Assembly: GCA_903822495.1 (NCBI GenBank)
Contig: CAIJPD010000068.1
Location: forward strand, 1-59,074
DNA: 59,074 nucleotides
From: an uncultured Chloroflexota bacterium
GTDB taxonomy: Bacteria; Chloroflexota; Limnocylindria; Limnocylindrales; CSP1-4
Direction: 5' to 3'
The position numbers and the translations under genes are program-made. Numbering within the stretch: the first letter of the stretch is position 1; each line of letters opens with the position of its first letter. The notes below the pieces were generated by a model, which saw nothing but the letters and a program-made list of their open reading frames with translations, did not search any database and was not told where the DNA came from. This document shows positions 7,475 to 17,200 of the stretch, in pieces.

Positions 7475-9103
7475 ATGATCGAACAGTTCCAGCTGCTGCT
7501 TGGCCAGCTGCCCCTCGCCCGCAAGGCCGGGATCGCAGTCGGCGCCGGGATCTCCGCCCTCCTGCTCGTGGCCTTCGTGGCCTGGGCGGGGCGACCCAAC
7601 ATGCAGCCCGCCTTCACCGGCCTGTCGACGACCAACGCGGCCGCGATCAGCGCGGCCCTGCGCACCGCCAAGATCTCGTTTGAGATCGCCGATGCGGGCG
7701 CGACCATCCTGGTCCCGGTGGCCTCGATGTCCGAAGCACGGGTCGCCGCCGGCGCCGCCGGCCTGGGCACCGACGCCGCGACCGGCTTCGAGCTGTTCGA
7801 CAAGAGCAACTTCGGGATGTCCGAGTTTGACCAGCAGGTGACCTACCAGCGGGCGCTCGAGGGCAAACTGACCACCTCGATCCAGGCGATGGGCGGCGTG
7901 AACCGGGCGACGGTCTCGATCGTCTCGGCCAAGACCGGGGTCTATGCGGGCCAGGACACCTCCGCGACAGCCTCGGTGATGCTCACCATGAAGGACGGCC
8001 AGCCGGCCAGCACGGCGATGGTCAAGGGCATCGTGAGCATGGTCTCCGGCGCCGTGGCCGGCCTCGCAACCGAGAACGTGACCGTGGTGGACGAATCCGG
8101 GCGGCTCCTCGCGGGACCCGCCGTGGACTCCGCCTCCGACGCCGCCGCCATGCAGGCCGCGGTGGAGCGCCAGCTGGACGCCAAGGTCCAGACGCTGGTG
8201 GACCTGGCCCTCGGGCCCGGGCATTCGTCCGTGGCCGTCTCGGCCACCCTGGACATGGACAAGGTCGAGCAGACGATCACCACCGTCACCCCGATCACCA
8301 CCAGCAACTGGACGCCGACCAGCGTCCAGACCATCGAGGAACGCTACGACGGCACCAGCACCAGCCTGAGCGCGGGGATCCCCGGCGCCCTGTCGAACGT
8401 GCCCGGCGTGCCCACCTACCCGACGGCCAGCAGCGCGCCCAAGGCCAGCGCGGGGGCCAGTGCCGCACCCGCCCCCAGTGCCACCGCGGCCGCCAGCGCA
8501 AAGCCCGCCGCCAGCGCGGGCGCCGGCTACGTGAAGTCACAGCAGACCGTCAACTACAACAACTCGCAGACCGTCGAGCGGGTCATCAAGACGCCCGGCG
8601 GCGTGCAGCGCCTGAGCGTCGCGGTCCTCGTCGACAAGACCGTGGCCGGGTCGCTGGATCTGCCCGGACTCCAGGCGTCGATCGAGGCGGCCATTGGGGC
8701 CACCACCGAGCGCGGCGACGTGGTCTCCGTGACGGCGGTCCCGTTCGCCGCGCCGGCCATCATCGAGCCGACCCCCTCCGACCTCGTGGGGACCATCCTG
8801 GCGCTGGTCGGGCCCATCCTGGCCGGCCTCGCGGCGCTCGTGATGGTCTTCCTCGTCTGGCGCAACGTCCGGTTCCTCCAGGGCCGCGCCGACGACATGC
8901 AGATGGCCGTCTCCATGCCGCAGCAAGGCCTGCTGGACTCATACAGCCCGAACGGCGGCGGCGGGCCGCTGGCCGCGATCGCCGACCTCGACCGGTCGCC
9001 GCAGGCCAAGGTCCAGGAACGCCTCCGGATGGTCGCGGCCGAGAAGCCGGATGCCATCGTCGGGCTGATGAATGACTGGCTGCGCGAGGACAACCGCCGA
9101 TGA
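7475..9103 (+). CDS. fliF: FliF, flagellar MS-ring protein
   Basis: Membrane platform of the flagellar motor. 542 aa. TM1 is at about residues 15-37. The YscJ/FliF ring-building domains follow (LSTTNAAAISAALRTAKISFEI, ATGFELFDKSNFGMSEFDQQV, RALEGKL). An Ala/Ser/Pro-rich linker occupies about 310-350. TM2 is at about 430-465, and a C-terminal cytoplasmic FliG-binding tail ends VGLMNDWLRED. It overlaps fliG by 4 bases (ATGA). Confidence 0.97.
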   Translation: MIEQFQLLLGQLPLARKAGIAVGAGISALLLVAFVAWAGRPNMQPAFTGLSTTNAAAISAALRTAKISFEIADAGATILVPVASMSEARVAAGAAGLGTDAATGFELFDKSNFGMSEFDQQVTYQRALEGKLTTSIQAMGGVNRATVSIVSAKTGVYAGQDTSATASVMLTMKDGQPASTAMVKGIVSMVSGAVAGLATENVTVVDESGRLLAGPAVDSASDAAAMQAAVERQLDAKVQTLVDLALGPGHSSVAVSATLDMDKVEQTITTVTPITTSNWTPTSVQTIEERYDGTSTSLSAGIPGALSNVPGVPTYPTASSAPKASAGASAAPAPSATAAASAKPAASAGAGYVKSQQTVNYNNSQTVERVIKTPGGVQRLSVAVLVDKTVAGSLDLPGLQASIEAAIGATTERGDVVSVTAVPFAAPAIIEPTPSDLVGTILALVGPILAGLAALVMVFLVWRNVRFLQGRADDMQMAVSMPQQGLLDSYSPNGGGGPLAAIADLDRSPQAKVQERLRMVAAEKPDAIVGLMNDWLREDNRR

Positions 9104-10110
9104 GCGACTCCGCGCTGACCCTCACCGGAACCCGGAAGGTGGCGGCGCTGCTGATCGCCCTGGGCACCGAGCCGGCGGCGAAGCTCCTGGCACGCGTCTC
9201 GCCCGACCAGGTCGACCGCATCGCCCTGGAGCTGATGCGGACGCCCAGCCTGGATCCCGCGGTCCGTGACTCCGTGCTGGAAGAGACCTATGCCGGCGTC
9301 TTCTCCCACCTGGGCTCCCTGCCCGGGGGCGAGTCGTACGCGCTCGACCTCTTCAAGGAGGCCTTTGGTGAGGGCAAGGCCACCGAGCTGATCGCGCGCG
9401 TCCAGAAGTCGCAGGTCCAGGTCCCGTTCTCGTTCCTGCGCGACGTAGACCCGGTCCAGATCAAGGACATGATCATCGGCGAGCATCCGCAGACGATCGC
9501 CCTGATCCTGGCGCACCTGGAGCCGCGGCTGGCCGCCCACGTGATCATCCTGCTCGACCACGACCTCCAGGTGGAGGTCGCGCGACGGATTGCCCTGACC
9601 GACACGACCACCCCGGACACGCTGGCCACGGTCGAGGGCGGGCTCCGGCGCCGGATGTCGGCCGTGGTGACCGAGGGCAGCCAGGTGGGCGGGGTGCGGC
9701 CGCTGGCCCACGTCCTCAACCAGGTGGGACGGAGCGCCGAGCGGCAGATCCTCGGTTCCCTCGCGGAGCAGGACGCCGCGCTCGCGGAAGAGGTCCGGCG
9801 CTTCATGTTCGTCTTCGAGGACATCGCCCAGGTGGACGACCGCGCGATGCAGCGGATCATCCGCGAGCTCGACGTCAAGGACATCGCCCTCGCCCTGCGC
9901 AACGGGACGGACGCGGTCAAGGAGCGGTTCTTCAAGAACATGTCGCAGCGCGCCGCCGAGATGCTCCGCGAGGAGATGGCCCTCACCCCGCAGGTCCGGA
10001 TGAAGAACGTCGAAGAGGCCCAGGGCCGGATCGTGGAGATCATCAAGCGTCTCGAGGATCAGGACGAGATCGTGATCAGCCTGGGTGGGTCCGACGATGC
10101 CCTCGTCTGA
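9100..10110 (+). CDS. fliG: FliG, flagellar motor switch protein
   Basis: Torque-generating C-ring subunit. 336 aa, full length. Visible marks: KVAALLIALGTEPAAKLL at the N-terminus, the middle-domain motif GEHPQTIALILAHLEP, and the C-terminal charged torque helix region (IIRELDVKDIALALR, FKNMSQRAAEMLREEM). Start ATG coupled to the fliF stop. FliM and FliN are not in the window. Confidence 0.97.
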   Translation: MSDSALTLTGTRKVAALLIALGTEPAAKLLARVSPDQVDRIALELMRTPSLDPAVRDSVLEETYAGVFSHLGSLPGGESYALDLFKEAFGEGKATELIARVQKSQVQVPFSFLRDVDPVQIKDMIIGEHPQTIALILAHLEPRLAAHVIILLDHDLQVEVARRIALTDTTTPDTLATVEGGLRRRMSAVVTEGSQVGGVRPLAHVLNQVGRSAERQILGSLAEQDAALAEEVRRFMFVFEDIAQVDDRAMQRIIRELDVKDIALALRNGTDAVKERFFKNMSQRAAEMLREEMALTPQVRMKNVEEAQGRIVEIIKRLEDQDEIVISLGGSDDALV

Positions 10111-10942
10111 TCGCATCTTTGGACGTCTCCGGCCCGACACGGCCCGACCGCCGACGGGCGCGGACGTCGGCACGTCCGGCGCGGGCGCGGCAGTCCACCC
10201 GGCGCCCAGCGGCTCCGTGCTCCAGGGCCGCCGGCTGGGGGCGCTCCCCTATCCCGGCGACGCCGGCGACGCGGCCAAGGTCGCGACCACCTCCGCGAAC
10301 GGCGCCGCCGGCCGGCCGCTGTCGCTGCCCGGCCGCGACGGCTACCCCGGCACCGCGGGCGACGCCGATCCGGACGGCAGCACACCGGCCCTCGAGGCAG
10401 CCAGCCTGCGCGAGCTGGTCCGGCGCGCCGAGGCGCGCGGCTACGAAGGCGGGCTGGCCCGCGGGCAGGCGGAGCTCCGCGTCGCCATTCAGGCCGCCGG
10501 CGCGCTGGCGGCACAGATCGAGGCGATGGCGCCCAGCGAGACCACCGCCGTCGCCCAGGCCCTTGCCGTCATCTCCACCGCGATCGCGCGCCGGATTGTC
10601 GACGCCGAGCTGCGCACGGACCCCACGGTCCTGGTCCGCTCCCTCGAGGCCGCCGTGGCCACGATCAACGGCTCGCCGGAAGCGCACGTCCTGGTCCACC
10701 CCGACCAGCTGGGGCTGCTCCGGTACGCGTGGGAGAGCACACACGGCACCGCCTACCTGGGCAAGCGCTGGAGCTTTGACGCCGACGCGTCGCTCCCGGC
10801 CGGCGGCTGCGTCCTCCGCTACGAGCATGGCGTCGTCGCCCTCGGGCTCGAGGCGCAGGCCGAGGAGATCGCGGCGGCCCTCGCCGACATCCTGCCGGGC
10901 CTGCCCGGCGCCCGCGAGGAGCTGGAGGTAGATCCCGAATGA
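10097..10942 (+). CDS. fliH: FliH, flagellar export ATPase regulator/stator
   Basis: Peripheral stalk protein that binds and restrains FliI. About 281 aa. The N-terminal ~85 residues are low-complexity. The FliH/V-ATPase-E-like region then runs from about 95 (ELVRRAEARGYEGGLARGQAE) to the end (VLVHPDQLGLLRYA, ASLPAGGCVLRYEHG). The ATG at 10097 is preferred, with GGGTGGGT upstream; an in-frame GTG at 10085 is possible. It overlaps fliG by 14 bases and fliI by 4. Confidence 0.9.
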   Translation: MPSSDRIFGRLRPDTARPPTGADVGTSGAGAAVHPAPSGSVLQGRRLGALPYPGDAGDAAKVATTSANGAAGRPLSLPGRDGYPGTAGDADPDGSTPALEAASLRELVRRAEARGYEGGLARGQAELRVAIQAAGALAAQIEAMAPSETTAVAQALAVISTAIARRIVDAELRTDPTVLVRSLEAAVATINGSPEAHVLVHPDQLGLLRYAWESTHGTAYLGKRWSFDADASLPAGGCVLRYEHGVVALGLEAQAEEIAAALADILPGLPGAREELEVDPE

Positions 10943-12405
10943 CTGCCCCTGCCGCCGTCCCGCCCACCATCCGCGTGATCGATCAGCTGCTGGGCGTCAT
11001 CGAACGCGCCCCGCGGTTCCGGCCCACGGGCTCCGTCGTGCGCGTCGTGGGGACCACCGTGGAGGCCGCTGGGCTCAACGTCCGGCTGGGCTCCATCTGC
11101 TGGATCGAGCTGGAGCACGGGCACCTGGTCAGCGCCGAGGTCGTCGGGTTCAAGGACGGCCGGATCACCATGGTCCCCTTCGGCCACCTGTCGGGCGTGC
11201 GTCCCGGCTCCATCGTGCGCGTGCGCGAGCACCAGTTCCGGGTCCCCGTGGGCCCCGGCGTGCTGGGCCGCGTGCTGGACGGCTTTGGCCGACCCATCGA
11301 CGGGCGTGGCCCACTCAACGCCGTGATGCAGGACGTGGGCGGCGAGGCGCCGCACCCGCTGACGCGGGCGCGCATCCGCACACCGCTGGCGACGGGCATC
11401 CGCGCGATCGACGGCCTGCTCACCACCGGCAAGGGCCAGCGCCAGGGGATCTTCGCTGGCTCGGGCGTCGGCAAAAGCACGCTCCTCGCCATGATCGCGC
11501 GCCATGCGTCGTCGGACGTCAACGTCATCGCGCTGATCGGCGAGCGGGGCCGCGAGGTCCAGGAATTCATCGACGAGCAGCTGGGCCCCGAGGGCCTGGC
11601 CCGCTCCGTGGTGATCGTGGCCACCTCCGATCAGTCGGCCCTGCTGCGTATCAAGGCCGCCGAGGTCGCCACCTCCATCGCGGAATCGTTCCGCGACGCC
11701 GGCAACGACGTCCTGTTCCTGCTGGACTCCGTCACCCGCCTCGCCATGGCCCAGCGCGAGATCGGCCTGGGCGCCGGCGAGCCGCCCGCGCTGCGCGGCT
11801 ATCCCCCGTCGGTCTTCTCGTTCCTGCCGCGGCTCCTGGAGCGCGCCGGGAACACCGACCGCGGCACGATCACGGGCTTCTTCACGGTCCTCGTCGAAGG
11901 CGACGACATGACCGAGCCCATCGCGGACACGGTCCGCTCGATCCTCGACGGCCACATCGTGCTCACCCGGGCCCTCGCGGAACGCAACCACTACCCGGCC
12001 ATCGACATCCTGGGCTCCGTCTCGCGAGTGATGCCCTCGATCATCGATGCCGCCCACCTCCGCATGGCCGGGGCATTCCGCTCCTCGCTGGCGGAGCACG
12101 ACTCGGCCAAGGACCTCATCGAGGTGGGGGCCTACGCGACGGGCTCCAACCCCGCGATCGACCGGGCGATCGAGCTCAGGCCGGCCCTCGAGGCATTCCT
12201 GTGCCAGGACCGTGACGACTGCTCGACCGTGATGAGCGCGGTGGCCGACATGGCCCGCATCGGCCTCCTTGCACCGGCGGCCGCCGCGGGAGGCGCCCCG
12301 GCAGCGGCCGGCCGCGTGGCCCAGGGGGCTGGGACGAGCGCCAGCGCGGCTGATGCCGGTATCGGCGCCGCGCCCGCGGGCCTGCAGCTGGCGGGTCTCC
12401 GATGA
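10939..12405 (+). CDS. fliI: FliI, flagellum-specific export ATPase
   Basis: Hexameric ATPase of the flagellar type III export apparatus. 488 aa. Walker A is GSGVGKST (174-181), followed by LIGERGREVQEF; Walker B is DVLFLLDSVTR and the Q-loop region is GYPPSVFSFLPRLLERAG. After about residue 445 an Ala/Gly-rich tail (LAPAAAAGGAPAAAGR...) extends beyond most FliI proteins. Start ATG coupled to the fliH stop (ATGA). Confidence 0.97.
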   Translation: MTAPAAVPPTIRVIDQLLGVIERAPRFRPTGSVVRVVGTTVEAAGLNVRLGSICWIELEHGHLVSAEVVGFKDGRITMVPFGHLSGVRPGSIVRVREHQFRVPVGPGVLGRVLDGFGRPIDGRGPLNAVMQDVGGEAPHPLTRARIRTPLATGIRAIDGLLTTGKGQRQGIFAGSGVGKSTLLAMIARHASSDVNVIALIGERGREVQEFIDEQLGPEGLARSVVIVATSDQSALLRIKAAEVATSIAESFRDAGNDVLFLLDSVTRLAMAQREIGLGAGEPPALRGYPPSVFSFLPRLLERAGNTDRGTITGFFTVLVEGDDMTEPIADTVRSILDGHIVLTRALAERNHYPAIDILGSVSRVMPSIIDAAHLRMAGAFRSSLAEHDSAKDLIEVGAYATGSNPAIDRAIELRPALEAFLCQDRDDCSTVMSAVADMARIGLLAPAAAAGGAPAAAGRVAQGAGTSASAADAGIGAAPAGLQLAGLR

Positions 12406-12887
12406 GCGGCCGCGGCCGTCTCGACGTGGTCCTTCGCCAGCGCGAGCTGGACGAGCAGGCTGCGCGCATCACGGTCGCGCGGACCCTTGCTGCCCACCAG
12501 CTTGCGGTTGCCGACGTGTGCCGGGCGCGCGACCTGGTCACCGCCGCCCTCGACGAGATGGGCGCCATCCAGGTCTCCGCCATCGGGGCGGGCGGACGGA
12601 CGGCCGGCGACCTCGGCGATGCGGTCAACAACACGCGCATCGCGGAGCAGGAGCTCTTCCGGCTGGAGACGACGGCCCAGGACGCCGCCTTTGCGCTCCG
12701 GGAGTCGCAGGCCCGACTCGCGGATGCCAGCCGGCGTCGCGACGTGGTGGAACGGCTCCTCGAGCGGATTGCGGCCCAGGCCAGCGTCGATGCCCAGCGG
12801 CGCGAGGACGCCGCGCTGAACGAGATCGCCGGGATCAGGCACGCCCTGAATGCCTTCAGCGAGCCATTCGGGGAGGCGACCCTGTGA
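12402..12887 (+). CDS. fliJ: FliJ-like flagellar export chaperone
   Basis: 161-aa, almost wholly helical, Ala/Arg/Glu-rich coiled-coil protein directly after fliI (4-base overlap). FliJ is the central stalk that binds the FliI ring and escorts export chaperones. FliJ sequences diverge widely, so the call rests on position, length and coiled-coil pattern (ELDEQAARITVARTLAAHQL, ESQARLADASRRRDVVERLL). Confidence 0.85.
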   Translation: MSGRGRLDVVLRQRELDEQAARITVARTLAAHQLAVADVCRARDLVTAALDEMGAIQVSAIGAGGRTAGDLGDAVNNTRIAEQELFRLETTAQDAAFALRESQARLADASRRRDVVERLLERIAAQASVDAQRREDAALNEIAGIRHALNAFSEPFGEATL

Positions 12888-13723
12888 GCGGCCCGCCGAT
12901 CATGCCGGCTGGGCTGGGCGACGTGCTGGCCCGAGTGGCCGCCCTCGACACGCGGCTGCGCACGATGGATCCCGGCTGGGCCGGGCTGGGCGGCGACCTC
13001 TCGTTCCCGGCACTGCTCACGCCGGCGGCCGGCACGAACACGGCTAGCGCGATGGTCGCGTCCGCCCCGGCGACTCCGGGTACCGCCTCGGCGACTCCGG
13101 GTACCGCCGCCGGTGCGCCGGTCGGCGCCCCTGCCGCGATGGGGCTGGCCGGCACCACCACCATTGCCTGGGCGCCTCGCCAGGTCCTGCAACCGGCCCC
13201 GATACCCACCACGGCGATCAGTCGGACTGGTGGCGCCTCGGGCCCCCGGGTGGTCCGCGGTGGATCCACCGCGAAAGCACCGGCCTGGACGGGACACCTG
13301 GTCAACCCCCTCCCCCGCGGGAACGTGACGCTGCCGTTCGGCCCGACAACCTTCGCCCTGGAGCCGGAGGCCACGGTCGGCGGCATCTCGTACGCGCACT
13401 TCCACGACGGCCTCGACCTGGGGGCTCCGCTCGGCAGCCCCGTGTTTGCCGCGGCCGACGGGACCGTGATTGCGGCCGGACGCCAGTCCGACGGCGCGGT
13501 CGTGGTCCGGATCCGCCACGCAGACGGGAGCGTGACCGTCTATGGCCACCTGGATCCCGCCCTGCCGGTCGCAGCAGGCGACTCGGTCACGGCCGGGCAG
13601 GCGATCGGCGCCGTCGGCCTCACCGGCAAGACGACCGGTCCGCACCTTCATTTCGAGCTGCTTGTCGACGGCGTCGCGATCGATCCCGCGCCGGCCATCA
13701 TCCCGGAGGGCAATCCCGCATGA
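12884..13723 (+). CDS. M23-family (LytM-type) peptidoglycan endopeptidase embedded in the rod operon
   Basis: 279 aa from the GTG at 12884, which overlaps the fliJ stop (GTGA). The first ~130 residues are an Ala/Thr/Pro-rich linker. The C-terminal LytM domain (about 145-275) keeps the zinc ligands H174 and D178 (HDGLDLG) and H256 (GPHLHFE), plus the YGHL motif (H222), so it should be active. No classical signal peptide is visible, which would fit export through the flagellar gate. Position between fliJ and flgB suggests it opens the wall for the growing rod, the job of FlgJ-type hydrolases in other bacteria (inference). An apparent longer frame upstream to 12269 overlaps fliI/fliJ and is not real. 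Confidence 0.88.
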   Translation: MSGPPIMPAGLGDVLARVAALDTRLRTMDPGWAGLGGDLSFPALLTPAAGTNTASAMVASAPATPGTASATPGTAAGAPVGAPAAMGLAGTTTIAWAPRQVLQPAPIPTTAISRTGGASGPRVVRGGSTAKAPAWTGHLVNPLPRGNVTLPFGPTTFALEPEATVGGISYAHFHDGLDLGAPLGSPVFAAADGTVIAAGRQSDGAVVVRIRHADGSVTVYGHLDPALPVAAGDSVTAGQAIGAVGLTGKTTGPHLHFELLVDGVAIDPAPAIIPEGNPA

Positions 13724-14208
13724 GCCTCCTCGTCGATCGCACCCAGGCCGCGCTCGAGGCGGCACTCGACGGCCTGAGCCGCCGCCAGAGCCTGATCGCG
13801 TCGAACCTCGCCAACATCGACACGCCCAACTACCGGCCGTCGTCGATCGACTTTGAGTCCGCGCTCCGCAATGAACTCGACCAGGCCGGTCTCGGCGGAC
13901 TGGGTACCGGCCCGGGCCTCACCGGCACCGGCAGCATGACGGGCACGGCCATGCGCCCGCCGTCGATGGGGCCGAGCGCCTCGGCCGGCCTCCTGGTGAC
14001 GACGGCGACCGGGCTCCCGGCGGCCGTGGCGGCCGGACCGGGCATCGCCAGCCAGTCGTTCGACGGGTCGTCCCGCAACGACGCCAACACCGTGGACGTG
14101 GAGTCCGAGATGACCGCCCTCGCCGAGACCCAGCTCCGCTACGGGGCGGTCGCGAAGCTGGTGACCGGCAAGCTGACCATGCTGCGCAGCGTGGCGTCGG
14201 GCCGATGA
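13720..14208 (+). CDS. flgB: FlgB, flagellar proximal rod protein
   Basis: 162 aa. The N-terminal signature LSRRQSLIASNLANIDTPNY and the C-terminal helix (VESEMTALAETQLRYGAVAKL) are typical. Between them (about residues 47-105) lies a Gly/Thr/Pro/Ala-rich insertion, longer than in standard FlgB of about 130 aa. ATGA overlaps with the M23 stop and with fliK. In most operons flgB directly precedes flgC; here it is separated by eight genes. Confidence 0.94.
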   Translation: MSLLVDRTQAALEAALDGLSRRQSLIASNLANIDTPNYRPSSIDFESALRNELDQAGLGGLGTGPGLTGTGSMTGTAMRPPSMGPSASAGLLVTTATGLPAAVAAGPGIASQSFDGSSRNDANTVDVESEMTALAETQLRYGAVAKLVTGKLTMLRSVASGR

Positions 14209-17200
14209 TGATCAACGCGATCCCGCCCCTCCTCGACGTCCTGGGGGCGCCGTCCGCTTCGGGCACGGACGGGGAGGCGTGCGCTGCGCTCACCGACGTC
14301 CAGCACGCCGGCTCCCTGCCCGGTCTCCCGGGCGCCGCCGTCGACGCGCCAGTCCTGTTGGGGAGCCCGGATGTCGACGCCTCTGGCGCCAGCGCTCGCC
14401 CCGGCGTCTCGGTGGGAGGCAAGCGCACGACCGGGGTGGACCACGCGGCGGCAAACGCGTTTGCGGATGTGCTGCTCGAGACGGCCCGCGGTGACCATGC
14501 GGTCAGCGATGCCGGCCGGCCCGTGATCACGCCGCCCGACGTAGCGTCCGCCGTCGATGGCGATGACGAAGCCGATTCCGCGTCCGGCATCAGCGCCACG
14601 TCTGGCTCGGCGGCCGGCAGCATCCCGGCTGCGATCCAGGCCCCTGAGGCTCGCTCCGGTGGGCTGGACCACGCCTCCCACGACGTGATCACCATTCCTG
14701 GCCAGGCGCTGCTGGACGGACTCCGATCCCGCCTGCCCGGCCCGGCCCAGGCAGCGCTCGAGGGCCACGCACCGACGGGGACGCAGGCCCCGACCGCGGG
14801 CGAGGTCCGGGCGACCCACGAGACCGACGAGGCCGACGAGACCGACGAGACCGACGAGACCGGGGAGACCGACGAGGCCGACGAAGCCGGGGAGACCCAC
14901 GGGTCGGTTGGCGTCGAGGACCCGGATGACGATGACGATGACACTGGAGCCATCCCGGGCACCGACCCGGTGGCCAACCCGGGCGTCACCCCGCTCCCGA
15001 CCGGAGTTCCGCCGCTGTCCGGTGGCTACGGACTGCAGTTCACCGACGCGCCACCCAGCGCCATCGACCCCGTCGCCGACGGCTTGCCCGCGCCGACGGT
15101 GGCGCCGCACGCACGCCCGCGCTCGCGCGACCATCGCGTTGACGGCGCCACCAGCCATGTCCGGGAGCACCGGCTGACCCACGGCCACGCCACGGCACGG
15201 CCGACGGACGGGATCGGACCGATCTCGACGGTGGACGGGCCCCAGGGCGGTCCCAGCGTCACCGCGGTCACCCCGCCGATGACGCCCGCTCCGACCGGTG
15301 CCGGTGGCCAACCCACCGACTCGGCCGCCGGGGAGGCCGCGATGCTGGTCACTGCCCCCGCAGCAGGCATCCCGCACGCGGCGCACCACGAGGCCGCCAC
15401 CGGACCGGCCGACGTCCGGACTCCGGGCTCGCTGGCCCGTGATACGGGTTCCCGCGCGCCCCGCGCGATGCGCACCGCGACGTCCGACGCGAATGCTGGC
15501 GAGATCGACGAAACGGAGCGACCGGCGATCCGTGTCTCCCGCCCCAACCGGTCCGATCGCACCGCCCCGGAGGAGGGCACCGACGCCTCTGCCCCGCCGG
15601 CATCCGTCGGCCTGCCGCTGCCGCCGACCGTCGAGGCAAAGGTAGCGAGTTCATCCATCCCCGCCGACGCCCTGTCGTCGCTGGACGCCGTTGGCCGTGC
15701 GACATCACTGGCCCGCCAGGCACCCCTCGCGGCGGGGGCGCCCCGTGCCTCGGTGCACGTCGCGGCGGCGGCGACCGTGGCCCAGGCCGGGCCTGGCTCT
15801 ACCACCCCCACCAGGCGTCGATCTGCCGGAGTGCCCACCGCCTCCCGGACGGCCGCCGCGTCGCTGGCCGACCTGTCCGCGTCGCCTCGCGCCGCGGACA
15901 CGGTAGCCACCCGGGCCGGCAGGGCCGCCGGGGTCACTCGTGCCTACCGCGACGCCGCACTGCCGACGTCAACCCGTGCGGCTGAGGCGCAGGCGTCTGT
16001 GGTCGCCAGCGCCGCGGGGCGTGCCGTCCGCATGGCCGACGCATCCGCGCCGGCTATCGGCATGCCCTCCGCGGCCACGCTGGAGCCCGCCGTGGCGCCG
16101 TCCATCACGGTCGATCACACCAACGCCGCGACTCCGCTCGCACCCGCGCCAAGCGCGAAGGAGCCAATGGCGTCAGATGCGCCGTCATCGCCCGAGGCCG
16201 CGCCGGCGGACATCGCCCAGGCATCGGCGCCCGCGCCGGTGGCGAGAGCGGCGGCGCCGGCAGCGGAAGCCCCGGCAGCCCCGATCCTGGCGGCGACGCC
16301 GGCATCGGCATCAGCGGCCCCGATCGTGGTGGCGGCACCGGCGGCGACGCCGGCATCGGCATCGGCAGCCCCGATCGTGGTGGCGGCACCCGCACGGGTT
16401 GCGGCAGCGACAGCGACGGCCGGATCCCCAGCAGCCCCGATCCATGCGGCAGCGCCCGCACCGACGGCGAGAGCGGCGGCGGCGGCGGAAGCCCCGGCAG
16501 CCCCGATCCTGGCGGCGACGCCGGCATCGGCATCGGCATCGGCATCGGCAGCCCCGATCGTGGTGGCGGCACCCGCACGGGTTGCGGCAGCGGATATCGC
16601 CTCGATGGCCCCGGCAGCAGCAGCGCCGGCATGGGCACCCGCACCGGCGGCGGCAGCGGCGGCGCCGGCATCGGCACCGGCGGGAGCAGCGACGCCGGCC
16701 CCGGCAGCCCCGATCGTGGCGGCAGCCCCGGCACCGGTGGCGGCAGCGGACATCGCCTCGATGGCACCGGCGGCAGCGGCGGCGGGAGCCCCGGCAGCCC
16801 CCGCTGTGGCGGCGGCACCCGCACCGGCGGAGGGAGCGCCCGCACCGGCGCGGGCAGCGGACATCGCCTCGATGGCACCAGTGCCAGCAGGTGCACCAAC
16901 GGCACCCGCACCGGCGGTGGGAGCAGCGACGCCGGCCCCGGCAGCCCCCACTCTGGCGGCGACGCCGGCCCCGGCGGCACCCGCACAGGCAGCGGCACCC
17001 GCACAGGCGGAGGGAGCGGCGGCGGCATTGGCGCCCGCCCCGACAGCGGCCGCCCTGGCGGAAGCCCCGGCAGCCCGCACGGTGGCGGTGTCATCCGCAC
17101 CGGTTGCAGCAGATCAAGCAACAGCAACTGTGACAGCGCAGGCACCGGCCACAGTGGCGGCCGCGGCAGCATCACCGGCCGTTCGGCCAGCTCACGACAC

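Noticed and set aside
14820..17150. CRISPR-like repeat array
   Set aside because: Repeats are in-frame, degenerate and without unique spacers; they are protein-coding low complexity.
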